From assembly GCF_020783315.1 (NCBI RefSeq), contig NZ_CP086063.1, positions 1,364,001 through 1,428,000 of the forward strand: a stretch of DNA of 64,000 bases, written 5' to 3'. The translations under genes and the position numbers were made by a program. The stretch's first letter is position 1; each line of letters begins with the position of its first letter. Source of the DNA: Ferruginibacter lapsinanis. GTDB taxonomy: Bacteria; Bacteroidota; Bacteroidia; Chitinophagales; Chitinophagaceae. This document shows positions 26,908-35,218 of the stretch, piece by piece. A model generated the notes under the pieces. That model saw only the letters and a list, made by a program, of their open reading frames with translations. It was not told where the DNA came from and did no database searches.

Positions 26908-28329
26908 TTATGTTGCAAAATTAAATGACAAGATAAATTTAGTTCCATTTCCCGGAGAGCTTTCTACATCTATATTACCCTTGTGGTTAAGGATGATATT
27001 GTGGGTATTGGTCAATCCCAATCCGTTTCCTTTAGGCTTTGTAGTATAATACGCTTCAAATAATTTACTTAACGCTGCATCATCCATACCAATGCCATTG
27101 TCTGCAATCTCTACAATGCATTCATTGTTCTCTCCCTTTGTATGTAAAGTCAGTATTTTTTCTCCGTTCTCTTTCATTGCTTCAATCGCATTAATGATAA
27201 TGTTCAAAAAAGCAGTTTTAATTTTTTCAGGATCAACAGATACATCGCATATATCCGGGCTGTAATTCTTTTCCACTTTAATGTTATTCAATTCTATTCT
27301 ATCTTTTGCAAGTTCAAGAGCTTCGTCGAGCAATTGATTAATGGAAGCATTATTGAAATTAAGATCAGTAAAACGAGTTGCATTCAATAATTCAGTGATG
27401 AGCTGGTTGATACGACTGCTGTTTCTTGTAACCATGTCAAATAAAAAATCAGCATCTTCATTATCCTTATTCATCTCTTCTTTTATCTGCGATACTGCCA
27501 GGTCAATGTTAGTAAGAGGGTTGCGTACTTCATGAGCAATATTTCGTGCAATCCTGCCTGTAGATGCAAATTTTTCTTCTCTACGCATTTCAATTAACTC
27601 TTTGTTGGCTTTGTCTAACTCTTCTATTCTTCGCTTAAGTTCTTGCTGATAAGCAGTTACTTTTTTGTCTGCCTGTTGCCTGGCTTCATTTTCCTTTACA
27701 AATGTAATCGCACCAAATCCTGCAAAAATAAAAGCAAGGACAAGAGAGGTTATTACAATGGTATTGAGTGCGGTATACCTGCTGTCAACTTTATTAGACC
27801 TTACTTCAAGTAATTTGTTTTCGTGTTCCTGCATATCACTCACCAACTTTCTGATACTGTCCATCGATGCTTTTCCGGTGTAGGTATTTTCTACCAATAC
27901 TTCATCAATAGTATAGTTGTGAGAGAGGAAGCGGCTGATCGTTGATTTGATATTATCGTATTTTTTTTCAATCAACATTTTTAGTTTTATTAATTGCTGT
28001 TGCTGAATTTCATCATCACTGGTTTCATCCTTAACGGTTGTAAACATAGAGTTTGTCACCAGAAGGCTTCTGTAAAAAGGGTCTAAAAAAACACTGTCTT
28101 TAGAATTCAGGAAACCTCTTAGTCCTGTTTCTCCATCTTTTACAGCTGACAATAAATTTTCCAGATCACTGATCACTTTATGTGTATGGCTTACAAGTTC
28201 TGTTTGTTTAATTAATTCTTTGTTTGAATATAAGGTTACCAAATAACTTATCAACAACAGGATAAATGCAATGATATATCCTGTAATAAGTCTGTAGTCG
28301 GTTTTAAACCGTACGAAAATATTTTTCAT
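26908..28329 (-). CDS. CHASE3-domain sensor histidine kinase
   Basis: A 473-residue membrane kinase from ATG 28329 (MKNIFVRFKTDYRLITGY); the frame runs on to 28497 but the extra 56 residues look like leader. Two membrane helices (about 12-35 and 190-212) flank a CHASE3 extracytoplasmic domain with the typical VSHTHKVISDLENLLSAV and KDGETGLRGFL. A short coiled coil (about 220-255) leads to the catalytic core: H-box NIAHEVRNPL, N-box NIIINAIEAMKENGE, G1 DNGIGM and G2 GNGLGLTNTHNIIL. The ligand of CHASE3 is unknown. It is transcribed away from dps across a 168-base divergent region and is the only kinase near two receiver proteins (23488, 25044), which makes it a candidate partner. Confidence 0.92.
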   Translation of the reverse strand: MKNIFVRFKTDYRLITGYIIAFILLLISYLVTLYSNKELIKQTELVSHTHKVISDLENLLSAVKDGETGLRGFLNSKDSVFLDPFYRSLLVTNSMFTTVKDETSDDEIQQQQLIKLKMLIEKKYDNIKSTISRFLSHNYTIDEVLVENTYTGKASMDSIRKLVSDMQEHENKLLEVRSNKVDSRYTALNTIVITSLVLAFIFAGFGAITFVKENEARQQADKKVTAYQQELKRRIEELDKANKELIEMRREEKFASTGRIARNIAHEVRNPLTNIDLAVSQIKEEMNKDNEDADFLFDMVTRNSSRINQLITELLNATRFTDLNFNNASINQLLDEALELAKDRIELNNIKVEKNYSPDICDVSVDPEKIKTAFLNIIINAIEAMKENGEKILTLHTKGENNECIVEIADNGIGMDDAALSKLFEAYYTTKPKGNGLGLTNTHNIILNHKGNIDVESSPGNGTKFILSFNFAT

Positions 28330-28497
28330 AAAATTTCTTTTTCCTACTGCAGTTTTGTGTAAACCGTAGAAATAGTTCCTCAATGATACGGGTAATTTCG
28401 GCGTATTGATCTTTGATACGTATAAAATCAGCTGGTATAATACTTGTTTGTTACTTAAAGATAACAAAGCATTTAATAATTTATAAAACAATCTCAA

Positions 28498-28971
28498 ATG
28501 AAACCCGATATAGGTATTAAAGAAAAGAACCTGGATGCAATAACTGCTATCCTTAGTAATGTGCTGGCAGATGCAATGGTGTTATACAGTAAAACAAGAA
28601 AATTTCATTGGAATGTGAAAGGAGAAAGTTTTATGGAATTGCATAAGCTCTTTGAGGACCAATACAAACAATTGGAAGAAGGTATAGATGAAATAGCAGA
28701 AAGAGCTAACAAATTGGGCGCTGCTGTGATCGGCACATTAATAGAATTTTTGGAATATGCTTCATTAAAAGAGGCACCAGGTAAATACCCCAGCAAGAAT
28801 GAAATGTTAAAAGAATTACTTAACGATCATGAAACAGTGATCAAAACATTGAGAAAAAATATTGATGATTGTAGCGAAAAGTACAAAGATGCCGGTACGG
28901 CAGATTTTTTAACAGGGTTAATGGAAAAGCATGAGACCATAGCCTGGACTTTACGCAGATATTTTAATTAA
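28498..28971 (+). CDS. dps: Dps-family ferritin-like DNA-binding/stress protein
   Basis: A 157-residue four-helix Dps protein. The ferroxidase ligands of the inter-subunit site are visible in KTRKFHWNVKG, HKLFEDQYKQLEEGIDEIAER, the Dps family signature. Dps dodecamers oxidise and store iron using hydrogen peroxide and protect DNA; whether this one binds DNA cannot be told, since its N-terminus (MKPDIGIKEKN) has few lysines. ATG 28498 starts in the divergent region shared with the CHASE3 kinase. The following genes (YtxH, holin-like, small protein) often accompany stress genes. Confidence 0.9.
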   Translation: MKPDIGIKEKNLDAITAILSNVLADAMVLYSKTRKFHWNVKGESFMELHKLFEDQYKQLEEGIDEIAERANKLGAAVIGTLIEFLEYASLKEAPGKYPSKNEMLKELLNDHETVIKTLRKNIDDCSEKYKDAGTADFLTGLMEKHETIAWTLRRYFN

Positions 28972-29009
28972 GTTTTTTAAACCGGATATAGTTATACAAG
29001 TAAAGATGT

Positions 29010-29060
29010 AGAGATAATTACACAAAAAATTAATATTTTTTGAATTGAATATTAATCTCT
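29010..29060. other. AT-rich inverted repeat between dps and ytxH
   Basis: AGAGAT (29010-29015) pairs with ATCTCT (29055-29060), enclosing ATTAATATT (29029-29037) and AATATTAAT (29048-29056). No U-tract follows, so this may be a weak dps 3' end or a protein site. The rest of 28972-29178 shows nothing else recognised. Confidence 0.35.
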
Positions 29061-29178
29061 GATTGTAACTATTGCGCTAGTGTTGTATTCTGTGGCAGGC
29101 TGGTTGTTTTTTTTTATTGGATTAATGTTTGCATTATAATTTTAGAAATCTATTATTCAATTATTTAAATTTTATTTT

Positions 29179-29457
29179 ATGAGTACAGGAAAGCTTATTA
29201 CAGGTATTGCTGCAGGATTAGCAGCAGGAGCTATTTTAGGGATCTTATTTGCGCCAGACAAAGGTTGTGAAACAAGAAAAAAAATTGCTCAAAAGGGAAC
29301 AGATCTGAAAGATAGTATTAAATCAAAATTTAGTGCTTTGGTTGATGAAGTTGCCGATGAGTATGAAAATGTAAAAGATAAAGCAGGAGATCTGGTTGAT
29401 GCAGGGAAGCAAAAAGTGACTTCACTAAAAGCAGATGCAAGAGAATCTCTTTCGTAA
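29179..29457 (+). CDS. YtxH domain stress protein
   Basis: A 92-residue protein with an N-terminal glycine/alanine-rich membrane segment (LITGIAAGLAAGAILGILFA) and FAPDKGCETRKKI, the YtxH signature, followed by a charged, helix-forming tail with repeated D-K-A-G-D motifs. YtxH-type proteins are membrane-anchored general-stress proteins of unknown activity. It starts a tight three-gene set: the holin-like gene begins 35 bases after its stop. Confidence 0.85.
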   Translation: MSTGKLITGIAAGLAAGAILGILFAPDKGCETRKKIAQKGTDLKDSIKSKFSALVDEVADEYENVKDKAGDLVDAGKQKVTSLKADARESLS

Positions 29458-29491
29458 ATTTATTTCAGCAACAATTGTTAAAAAAAGAATT

Positions 29492-29833
29492 ATGACCAAT
29501 CAAACAAATGCGTTTGAGGATTTGTTTAGCAAAACCACTGACTATTTGGAAACAAAGGGAGAGTTGCTTCAATTGAAAGTAGTAGATAAAACTGCTGATA
29601 TGGCATCATCGCTTGTTTCCGGATTGGTCATTGGTGTTGTTTGCTGTCTTGCAGTAATAATGTTAAGTATAGGAATGGCTATCTGGGTGGGCAGAATGTT
29701 GGGAGAAGAATACCTGGGCTTTTTTATAATAGCCGGGCTTTATCTTATAGCTTCATTAGTACTGTATATAGGCAGAAAAAATTTACTGAAATCACCTGTA
29801 GGAAATCTGGTCGTTAAAAAATTACTTAATTAA
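29492..29833 (+). CDS. Phage holin family (Holin-X-like) membrane protein
   Basis: A 113-residue protein with an amphipathic N-terminus (DLFSKTTDYLETKGELLQLK) and two membrane helices (about 40-63 and 72-92), the pattern of the so-called phage holin family / PF07332 proteins. There is no phage context; in Bacteroidota these proteins are found beside YtxH proteins and are likely envelope-stress components rather than lysis proteins. ATG 29492 is chosen over 29435, which would overlap the ytxH stop. The next gene starts five bases after its stop, so they are co-transcribed. Confidence 0.8.
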   Translation: MTNQTNAFEDLFSKTTDYLETKGELLQLKVVDKTADMASSLVSGLVIGVVCCLAVIMLSIGMAIWVGRMLGEEYLGFFIIAGLYLIASLVLYIGRKNLLKSPVGNLVVKKLLN

Positions 29834-29837
29834 TTTT

Positions 29838-30197
29838 ATGCAAGTTGCTACTACCACCGAACTTAAAGAAGCTATCGCATTATTGACAATACGTAGTGAA
29901 GAGCAAAAAAACGAGATTCGCAATGATTTTAATCAGTTGCTTCTTAGTCTTACTCCATCTAATTTATTAAAGTCTGCTGCCAATAATATTGCAGGAGATC
30001 CGGATGTCGCCTCTTCTGCAATTGGTACTACACTAGCTGTAGGAGCGGGTATGTTATCTAAAAAAATTATCGTAGGGACATCAAAAAATATCTTCAAAAG
30101 TCTTTTAGGGACAGCCGTTGAATTTGCCGTGATAGGTGGTTTTCGTAAAAATGCCGAAGTGATTGCAAATGTAGCACTGCGGTTATTAAAAAAATAG
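29838..30197 (+). CDS. Conserved small protein downstream of the holin-like gene
   Basis: A 119-residue protein I do not recognise by name. The first 35 residues form a charged helix (TELKEAIALLTIRSEEQKNE), and the centre is glycine/alanine-rich (SAIGTTLAVGAGMLSKKIIV) with one or two weak membrane-associated stretches, ending in a helix rich in A and L. It starts four bases after the preceding stop and its own stop is seven bases from the convergent acyl-CoA synthetase stop, so it is the last gene of the ytxH set. A role in the same envelope response is inferred. Confidence 0.7.
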   Translation: MQVATTTELKEAIALLTIRSEEQKNEIRNDFNQLLLSLTPSNLLKSAANNIAGDPDVASSAIGTTLAVGAGMLSKKIIVGTSKNIFKSLLGTAVEFAVIGGFRKNAEVIANVALRLLKK

Positions 30198-30204
30198 CGG
30201 GTTG

Positions 30205-31977
30205 CTAGTTGTATATTCTATTCACTGCATCTTTATATTTCTCCATGATCACTTTTCGTTTAAGCTTAAGCGTTGGGGTAAGTTCACCGCTGTCAATTGT
30301 CCATTCGTTGGCCAATAGCTCAAATTTTTTGACCTGCTCTACATGATTAAAAAATTTATTGAAACTGTCTACCAAGTCTCTGTATAGTTCCAATACCTTA
30401 GGGTGTTGTATTATATCTTCATTAGTAGTAAAATTTATTCCTTTGTGTCGTAACCATTCTTTTAAAGTAGGATAGGATGGAATGATCAATGCTCCTACAA
30501 ATTTCTGATCTGCACCAACGATCATTATTTGTTCTATAAAAGGCGATTCTTTCATTTTATTTTCTATCGGTTGAGGCGCCACATACTTACCACCCGTTGT
30601 TTTGAACAGTTCTTTTTTACGATCCGTTATTTTTAAATATTTGCCATCTTCAAAAACACCAATGTCTCCTGTATGGAGCCATCCGTCAATTAAAGTTTCT
30701 GCTGTCAGATCAGGACGTTTATAATATCCCATCATTACGCTGGGACCTTTAACACAAATTTCTCCATCATCCATTAGCTTTACTTCTTGTCCTTCAATTA
30801 CCAAACCAACTGTACCGAATTTTGTGCCGTTTGGTTTGCGGCAGTTAACACTTATCACCGGACTGTTCTCTGTGGGGCCATAACCTTCAAATATGGGAAT
30901 TTTAGCAGCAGTAAAAATCCTTATCAATCGTACCTGGCAGGCTGCTCCACCCGTAACAATGAATTCAACATTATTTCCAAGGCCTTCTCTCCATTTGCTG
31001 AAAATTATTTTATTGGCGATGGCTAATTTCAATTTGTACCAAATGCTTTTTCCGGTTAATTCATATTCGTTTCCTAAATTGACAGACCAATCAAACAATG
31101 TTCTTTTAATACCTGTTAATTCGGCTCCTTTCGCCATTATTTTTTCGTACACTTTTTCTAATAATCTGGGTACGGTTGTAAATAAGGTTGGTTTTACTTC
31201 TTTCAGGTTTTCGGCGATCGTATCTAAACTTTCGGCATAATAAATAGAAATACCGCTGGTAATGTATATGTATGATACCATTCTTTCAAAAATATGATTG
31301 AGCGGTAAAAAGCTTAATGCTTTTCCATTGGGATTATTTTCAAAAGGAAAGGTTTTTCTGGAATTGATCACATTGGTTACAATATTTCTATGACTAAGCA
31401 TTACGCCTTTAGGCGTACCTGTTGTGCCTGATGTATAGATGATCGTAGCACAATGCTCAGGCTTGATGGTAGATTTTATTTCCTGAACGGCCACGGTATC
31501 CATTACTAATAAATTTTTCCAATACTCGGCTCCATGCATTTCATCAAAACTGAAAATATTTTCTACACTGGGTGTATTTACCCTTACATCTGTCACTTTA
31601 GATAAAATGTCATCTCCACTAAGAAATACAAGTCTGACAGAAGCATCATTAAAAATAAATTCTAATTCTTTTACATTGGTAGTTGGATAAATAGGACAAA
31701 GACAGGCTCCTATTTGCTGACAAGCCAGATCTAAAAATATCCATTCTGGTCTATTCTTGCTTATGATGGCAATCTTATCCTGTGTATCAACTGTCATATC
31801 ATTTCCACTAATACCTAATTTTAAGAGACCTGCACTCAACTGATCAACGATTTGCTTAACCACGCTGGTACTATAAGTACGCCACTCTCCATTCTCTTTA
31901 GCTGCAAGCATATCTTCCTTTGGGAAATTATCTGCCTGGTATTGCATGAAATCAAATATTCTGAAGTTTTCGTTCAT
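30205..31977 (-). CDS. Long-chain fatty-acid-CoA ligase (AMP-forming)
   Basis: A 590-residue acyl-adenylate synthetase: it activates fatty acids with ATP to acyl-AMP and then to acyl-CoA. Motifs: the P-loop-like TIIYTSGTTGTPKGVMLSH, GYGPTENSPVIS, the GWLHTGDIG motif with Asp for ribose binding, ITDRKKELFKTTGGKYVAP (hinge Arg/Lys and catalytic region), and ENKMKESPFIEQI. The C-terminus ends in LTPTLKLKRKVIMEKY, typical of the FadD15-like long-chain branch. ATG 31977 (MNENFRIFDFMQYQ) is preferred over the TTG two codons upstream. It is a single gene on this strand between yceI and the convergent small-protein gene. Confidence 0.93.
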   Translation of the reverse strand: MNENFRIFDFMQYQADNFPKEDMLAAKENGEWRTYSTSVVKQIVDQLSAGLLKLGISGNDMTVDTQDKIAIISKNRPEWIFLDLACQQIGACLCPIYPTTNVKELEFIFNDASVRLVFLSGDDILSKVTDVRVNTPSVENIFSFDEMHGAEYWKNLLVMDTVAVQEIKSTIKPEHCATIIYTSGTTGTPKGVMLSHRNIVTNVINSRKTFPFENNPNGKALSFLPLNHIFERMVSYIYITSGISIYYAESLDTIAENLKEVKPTLFTTVPRLLEKVYEKIMAKGAELTGIKRTLFDWSVNLGNEYELTGKSIWYKLKLAIANKIIFSKWREGLGNNVEFIVTGGAACQVRLIRIFTAAKIPIFEGYGPTENSPVISVNCRKPNGTKFGTVGLVIEGQEVKLMDDGEICVKGPSVMMGYYKRPDLTAETLIDGWLHTGDIGVFEDGKYLKITDRKKELFKTTGGKYVAPQPIENKMKESPFIEQIMIVGADQKFVGALIIPSYPTLKEWLRHKGINFTTNEDIIQHPKVLELYRDLVDSFNKFFNHVEQVKKFELLANEWTIDSGELTPTLKLKRKVIMEKYKDAVNRIYN

Positions 31978-32026
31978 ATACAATCGTTACTTTAGTAAAA
32001 GAATTTGTAAAAGCCTTAACTAAGAT

Positions 32027-32062
32027 AAATAAAAAAAGCCATCCCGGTTAACGGAATGGCTA
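32027..32062 (-). terminator. Rho-independent terminator after yceI
   Basis: On the minus strand AGCCATTCCG and CGGGATGGCT pair with one mismatch around TTAA (32037-32061), followed by a run of seven T. It ends the yceI transcript before the acyl-CoA ligase gene. Confidence 0.85.
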
Positions 32063-32082
32063 ATAAAACTACTAAATGAAAA

Positions 32083-32751
32083 CTATTTTTTAGTAGCTGT
32101 AATATTCAATTTAAGATTTACCTCTTTGCGGATGAACCAGTCTTGCGGATTGTTTGGCCCTTTGTAATTTAATCCCCACTGTGTTCTGTCGATATTAAAA
32201 TCTGCTACTGCGTTTAGTTTATTATCAACAATAGTTATTTTAGCCGGGAAAGAAATATTTTTTGTACTGTCTTTTAAAGTAAAGTTTCCTTTAATGGTAT
32301 AGTTGGCATCTTTCAATACTACATTTTTTGATGATGCACTGTCAACTTTAAAAGGTTCAACACCTGTAATTTCAAACTTGGCGGTAGGGTATTTTGCGAT
32401 ATCGAAAAAATCAGGGCTTTTTAAGTGGCCTTCTAATTTTGCTTTACTGACAGTATCTGTTCCAAAGTCTTTGTCAACAAGAGAAGTGATATCGATCAAA
32501 AAGCTACCGGCAACAATTACATCATCTTTAACTGATAATGAACCTTCTTTCAGGGTGAATGTACCTTTGTGAGCACCTACTGCTTTCGTTCCTGTCCATG
32601 ATACAGTTGTATTGCTGTCAATAGTAAATGCTGTACCTTCTGCATTTGCTGCAGCTTGTTTGTCTCCTGCTTCAGCTTTGTCTGCGTTTGGTGTGTTGTT
32701 ACATGCAGCCAGGAAAGCTAATGTGGCTACTGATAAAATAATTTTTTTCAT
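32083..32751 (-). CDS. YceI family lipoprotein
   Basis: A 222-residue protein with a lipoprotein signal (lipobox FLAAC, Cys17) and an Ala/Glu-rich spacer, then the YceI lipocalin-like barrel: FTIDSNTTVSWTGTKAVG, HKGTFTLKEGSL, LEGHLKSPDFFDIAKYPTA and the closing NIDRTQWGLNYKG. YceI proteins bind isoprenoid-type or other hydrophobic ligands in the periplasm. The promoter region carries a -7 box (TACCTTTG) and a perfect 18-base palindrome, so a repressor or activator probably controls it. It is transcribed alone. Confidence 0.92.
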   Translation of the reverse strand: MKKIILSVATLAFLAACNNTPNADKAEAGDKQAAANAEGTAFTIDSNTTVSWTGTKAVGAHKGTFTLKEGSLSVKDDVIVAGSFLIDITSLVDKDFGTDTVSKAKLEGHLKSPDFFDIAKYPTAKFEITGVEPFKVDSASSKNVVLKDANYTIKGNFTLKDSTKNISFPAKITIVDNKLNAVADFNIDRTQWGLNYKGPNNPQDWFIRKEVNLKLNITATKK

Positions 32752-32770
32752 TTAGTTTAAATTTAGAACA

Positions 32771-32811
32771 CAAAGGTAAGGGGTTTTTTAATATCAATGT
32801 TTAAACATTGA
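32771..32811 (-). promoter_or_regulatory. yceI promoter with 18-base palindromic operator candidate
   Basis: On the minus strand TACCTTTG (32771-32778) fits the Bacteroidota -7 box, 19 bases before the ATG at 32751. Upstream, at the -33 position, lies the perfect palindrome TCAATGTTTAAACATTGA (32794-32811). Its size and symmetry suit a dimeric regulator such as a MarR-type protein, but no regulator gene is adjacent. Confidence 0.6.
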
Positions 32812-32860
32812 ATATTTTAACAAATTATTTTTACCCGTGATAAATCATGAGTAGGTCATC

Positions 32861-33868
32861 TTACCGGTAATATTGTCCTGAAGGGATCTTGAAAATTCGT
32901 CCTTTTTGAAAACGAGTGAATTCGTTATATTCTGTATTGTGGTTATTGGTCCATGATTGATAAGCAGCCAGGTTTTGGGCCGGGCCAAATATCCATTGAT
33001 TGTAAGCATCAAACATGCCTTCCTTGATCAATTGCTGCTGAAGGTCAAATAATTTGAATGGATATTTCTCTGCTTTATTCTGATACCAATCTAAAATAAA
33101 ACGGGTTCTTATCATTGTAAGCGATTCGGGATTAATACCTAATGCGGCCACATTTGTCTGATTGTTCATGGATTCAATGAAAGAGATGGCAAATTTATTT
33201 TTCTCTTTGTTGCCTTTGTTCAGATCTACATCCGCAAACATTTTTTTATATATATCCAGTAAGATCGTTTTTATTTCAGGGCTTTTATTACTCAATGGTT
33301 CTATGTTCAGGAAAATTTCACCATACAGGGCACACCATACTTTGTTATTGGTGACAGAATAATATTTGCAAGCGTTAAAATAATTTTTTGAAAAATCCGG
33401 ATCAACTTCAATTCCTTTTTCCCATTCTTTTATAGCGTCTTCATCATATTTATCCCATAAAAGTTCGCCTAATTCATTGTGTAAAGCTCCGCTTTCAGGA
33501 AATTTATTAATTCCTTTGCGGTATATTTTTTCACATTCTTTAGTTTGATCAAGCGCCCGGTAGATAGTGCCTGCTATCTGAAAACATTGGTCATCAACTG
33601 CATCCATATCAAGTGCAGGTTTGATTTTTTCTAAGGCTTTGTTGTAGTCATTCTGTATATAGTAATTCAGTGCCAAGTCTTTCATGATCTCAACATTGTT
33701 TGGTTCAAGCTGAGCAGCACGATTAAGGATTAAAATGGCATTAGCATTGTCGCCTTGCAGCATGAAGTTTTTTGCATTTGTCTGCAGATCTTTGGCATCC
33801 TGTGCCATAGAAACTTGCGTAAAAAGAGGCAATATAATTACACAAATGAACCGGGTAAGTTTTTTCAT
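32861..33868 (-). CDS. Secreted tetratricopeptide-repeat protein
   Basis: A 335-residue protein with signal peptide (MKKLTRFICVIILPLF, cleavage after VSMAQ) and three to four TPR-like units between about residues 27 and 165 (AKNFMLQGDNANAILILNRA, LALNYYIQNDYNKALEKI, AGTIYRALDQTKECEKIYRK, GELLWDKYDEDAIKEWEKG). The C-terminal half (170-335) is helical without a recognised domain, containing IRTRFILDWYQN and NQWIFGPAQNLAAY. TPR units mediate protein contacts; the partner is unknown. The C-terminal layout resembles Bacteroidota outer-membrane-associated proteins of unknown function. A terminator of the upstream gene lies just before its start, so it has its own promoter. Confidence 0.82.
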   Translation of the reverse strand: MKKLTRFICVIILPLFTQVSMAQDAKDLQTNAKNFMLQGDNANAILILNRAAQLEPNNVEIMKDLALNYYIQNDYNKALEKIKPALDMDAVDDQCFQIAGTIYRALDQTKECEKIYRKGINKFPESGALHNELGELLWDKYDEDAIKEWEKGIEVDPDFSKNYFNACKYYSVTNNKVWCALYGEIFLNIEPLSNKSPEIKTILLDIYKKMFADVDLNKGNKEKNKFAISFIESMNNQTNVAALGINPESLTMIRTRFILDWYQNKAEKYPFKLFDLQQQLIKEGMFDAYNQWIFGPAQNLAAYQSWTNNHNTEYNEFTRFQKGRIFKIPSGQYYR

Positions 33869-33878
33869 TACAGTAAAG

Positions 33879-33911
33879 ATAAAAAAAGAGGCACTAATTA
33901 AGCGCCTCTTT
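33879..33911 (-). terminator. Terminator after the DUF1015 gene
   Basis: AAAGAGGC and GCCTCTTT arms (33904-33911 and 33885-33892) form a stem around an 11-base loop, and on the minus strand the right arm runs into T(7). It closes the serC-DUF1015 transcript just upstream of the TPR gene. Confidence 0.8.
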
Positions 33912-33941
33912 ACATATTAAAGTAGTTTATTAACTAAATTT

Positions 33942-35174
33942 TTAAGAATAGATGAGATGTGTCAACAGGCCATCTCTCAATTTAGGTTCAAACCAGGTGC
34001 TTTTTGGAGGCATTACATTTCCGCTGTCTGCAATATCAAATAATTGCTGAATAGTAACCGGATGCAGGCTGAAAGCAATAGCCATTTCTCCACTATCTAC
34101 TCGTTTTTCCAACTCTCCTAAACCACGAATGCCGCCTACAAAATCAATGCGTTTGTCGGTACGTTGGTCTTTGATCCCTAAGATCGGGTCTAATATATTA
34201 TTTGATAAAATACTGATATCCAAAATACCGATAGGGTCTGTTGTATAGGTATTTTCTTTTGATACTAATTTATACCATTGTTTGTCCAGATACATTCCAA
34301 ATTCATGTAACTGTGCCGGAGAAACAGCTTTGTCTGCATTTTCTACAAGAAATTTCTCTTCTATGCTGCTTAGTAAGGCTTCTTTACTTAGCCCGTTCAG
34401 ATCTTTTACTACACGGTTATAATCCATGATATATAATTGATTGGACGGAAATAAGGTGGTAAGAAAAATATTAGCACCCTGAGGGGCATTTTCACCTAAA
34501 GCTTTACGCACTTTAGCTGCAGAAGCGGCACGGTGATGTCCGTCAGCAATATAAGTTGCAGGAACCAGTGTTTTAAAAGAAGAAGATATCTTTTTTATGG
34601 TTGTATCGTCATTAACGATCCAGATGCTGTGTTGTATTTTGTCTTCCGCAATAAAATCGTATACAGGACTATGTGTGGCTTTCCAGCTATCGATAATAGC
34701 GTCTATCTCATCCACATTTTTATACGCTAAAAAAACATTGCCGGTTTGTGCGCCGGAAATTTTTATATGATTGATCCTGTCTTGTTCTTTTTCCGGACGG
34801 GTAAATTCGTGTTTTTTTATTTTATCTTTTTCATAATCATCTACACTGCTGCCACAAACCAAACCTGTCTGGCTTTTACCATTCATGATCAACTGATAAA
34901 TATAGTAGCAGGCTTTGTTTTCTTTAAATAAAATATTTCTGCTGATGAAAGCATCCAGATTTTCTTTTGCTTTCTCATATACCTGCTGAGAATGAATATC
35001 GATATCTTCAGGAAGATCAATTTCGCTTTTAGTAATATGTAAAAATGAATTAGGGTTGCCTTGAGCTTCTACTTTTGCTTCTTTGCTGTTCAGTACATCA
35101 TACGGACGAGATGCTACTTGCTTTGCATGTTGTGCTTCCGGTCGTAAGGCTTTAAAAGGGTGAATAGTAACCAT
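33942..35174 (-). CDS. DUF1015 family protein
   Basis: A 410-residue cytoplasmic protein of the DUF1015 family. Visible signatures: the N-terminal IHPFKALRPEAQHAKQVASR and PYDVLN, the HEFTRPEKEQDRINHIK stretch, the ADGHHRAASAA motif in the middle (two His likely at a functional site), and FVGGIRGLGELEKRVDSGEMA near the end. The family's reaction is unknown. It follows serC by 44 bases on the same strand; serC-DUF1015 pairs are common in Bacteroidota, so a role near serine metabolism is possible but not shown. No adjacent serA gene is present. Confidence 0.9.
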   Translation of the reverse strand: MVTIHPFKALRPEAQHAKQVASRPYDVLNSKEAKVEAQGNPNSFLHITKSEIDLPEDIDIHSQQVYEKAKENLDAFISRNILFKENKACYYIYQLIMNGKSQTGLVCGSSVDDYEKDKIKKHEFTRPEKEQDRINHIKISGAQTGNVFLAYKNVDEIDAIIDSWKATHSPVYDFIAEDKIQHSIWIVNDDTTIKKISSSFKTLVPATYIADGHHRAASAAKVRKALGENAPQGANIFLTTLFPSNQLYIMDYNRVVKDLNGLSKEALLSSIEEKFLVENADKAVSPAQLHEFGMYLDKQWYKLVSKENTYTTDPIGILDISILSNNILDPILGIKDQRTDKRIDFVGGIRGLGELEKRVDSGEMAIAFSLHPVTIQQLFDIADSGNVMPPKSTWFEPKLRDGLLTHLIYS

Positions 35175-35218
35175 GTGTTATGTATATAATTTTGCCGCAA
35201 ATGTAGGGCAATTGTTTT

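Noticed and set aside
29492..29833. Prophage remnant because of the holin-family protein
   Set aside because: No other phage gene is nearby, and this family commonly accompanies YtxH stress genes in Bacteroidota.
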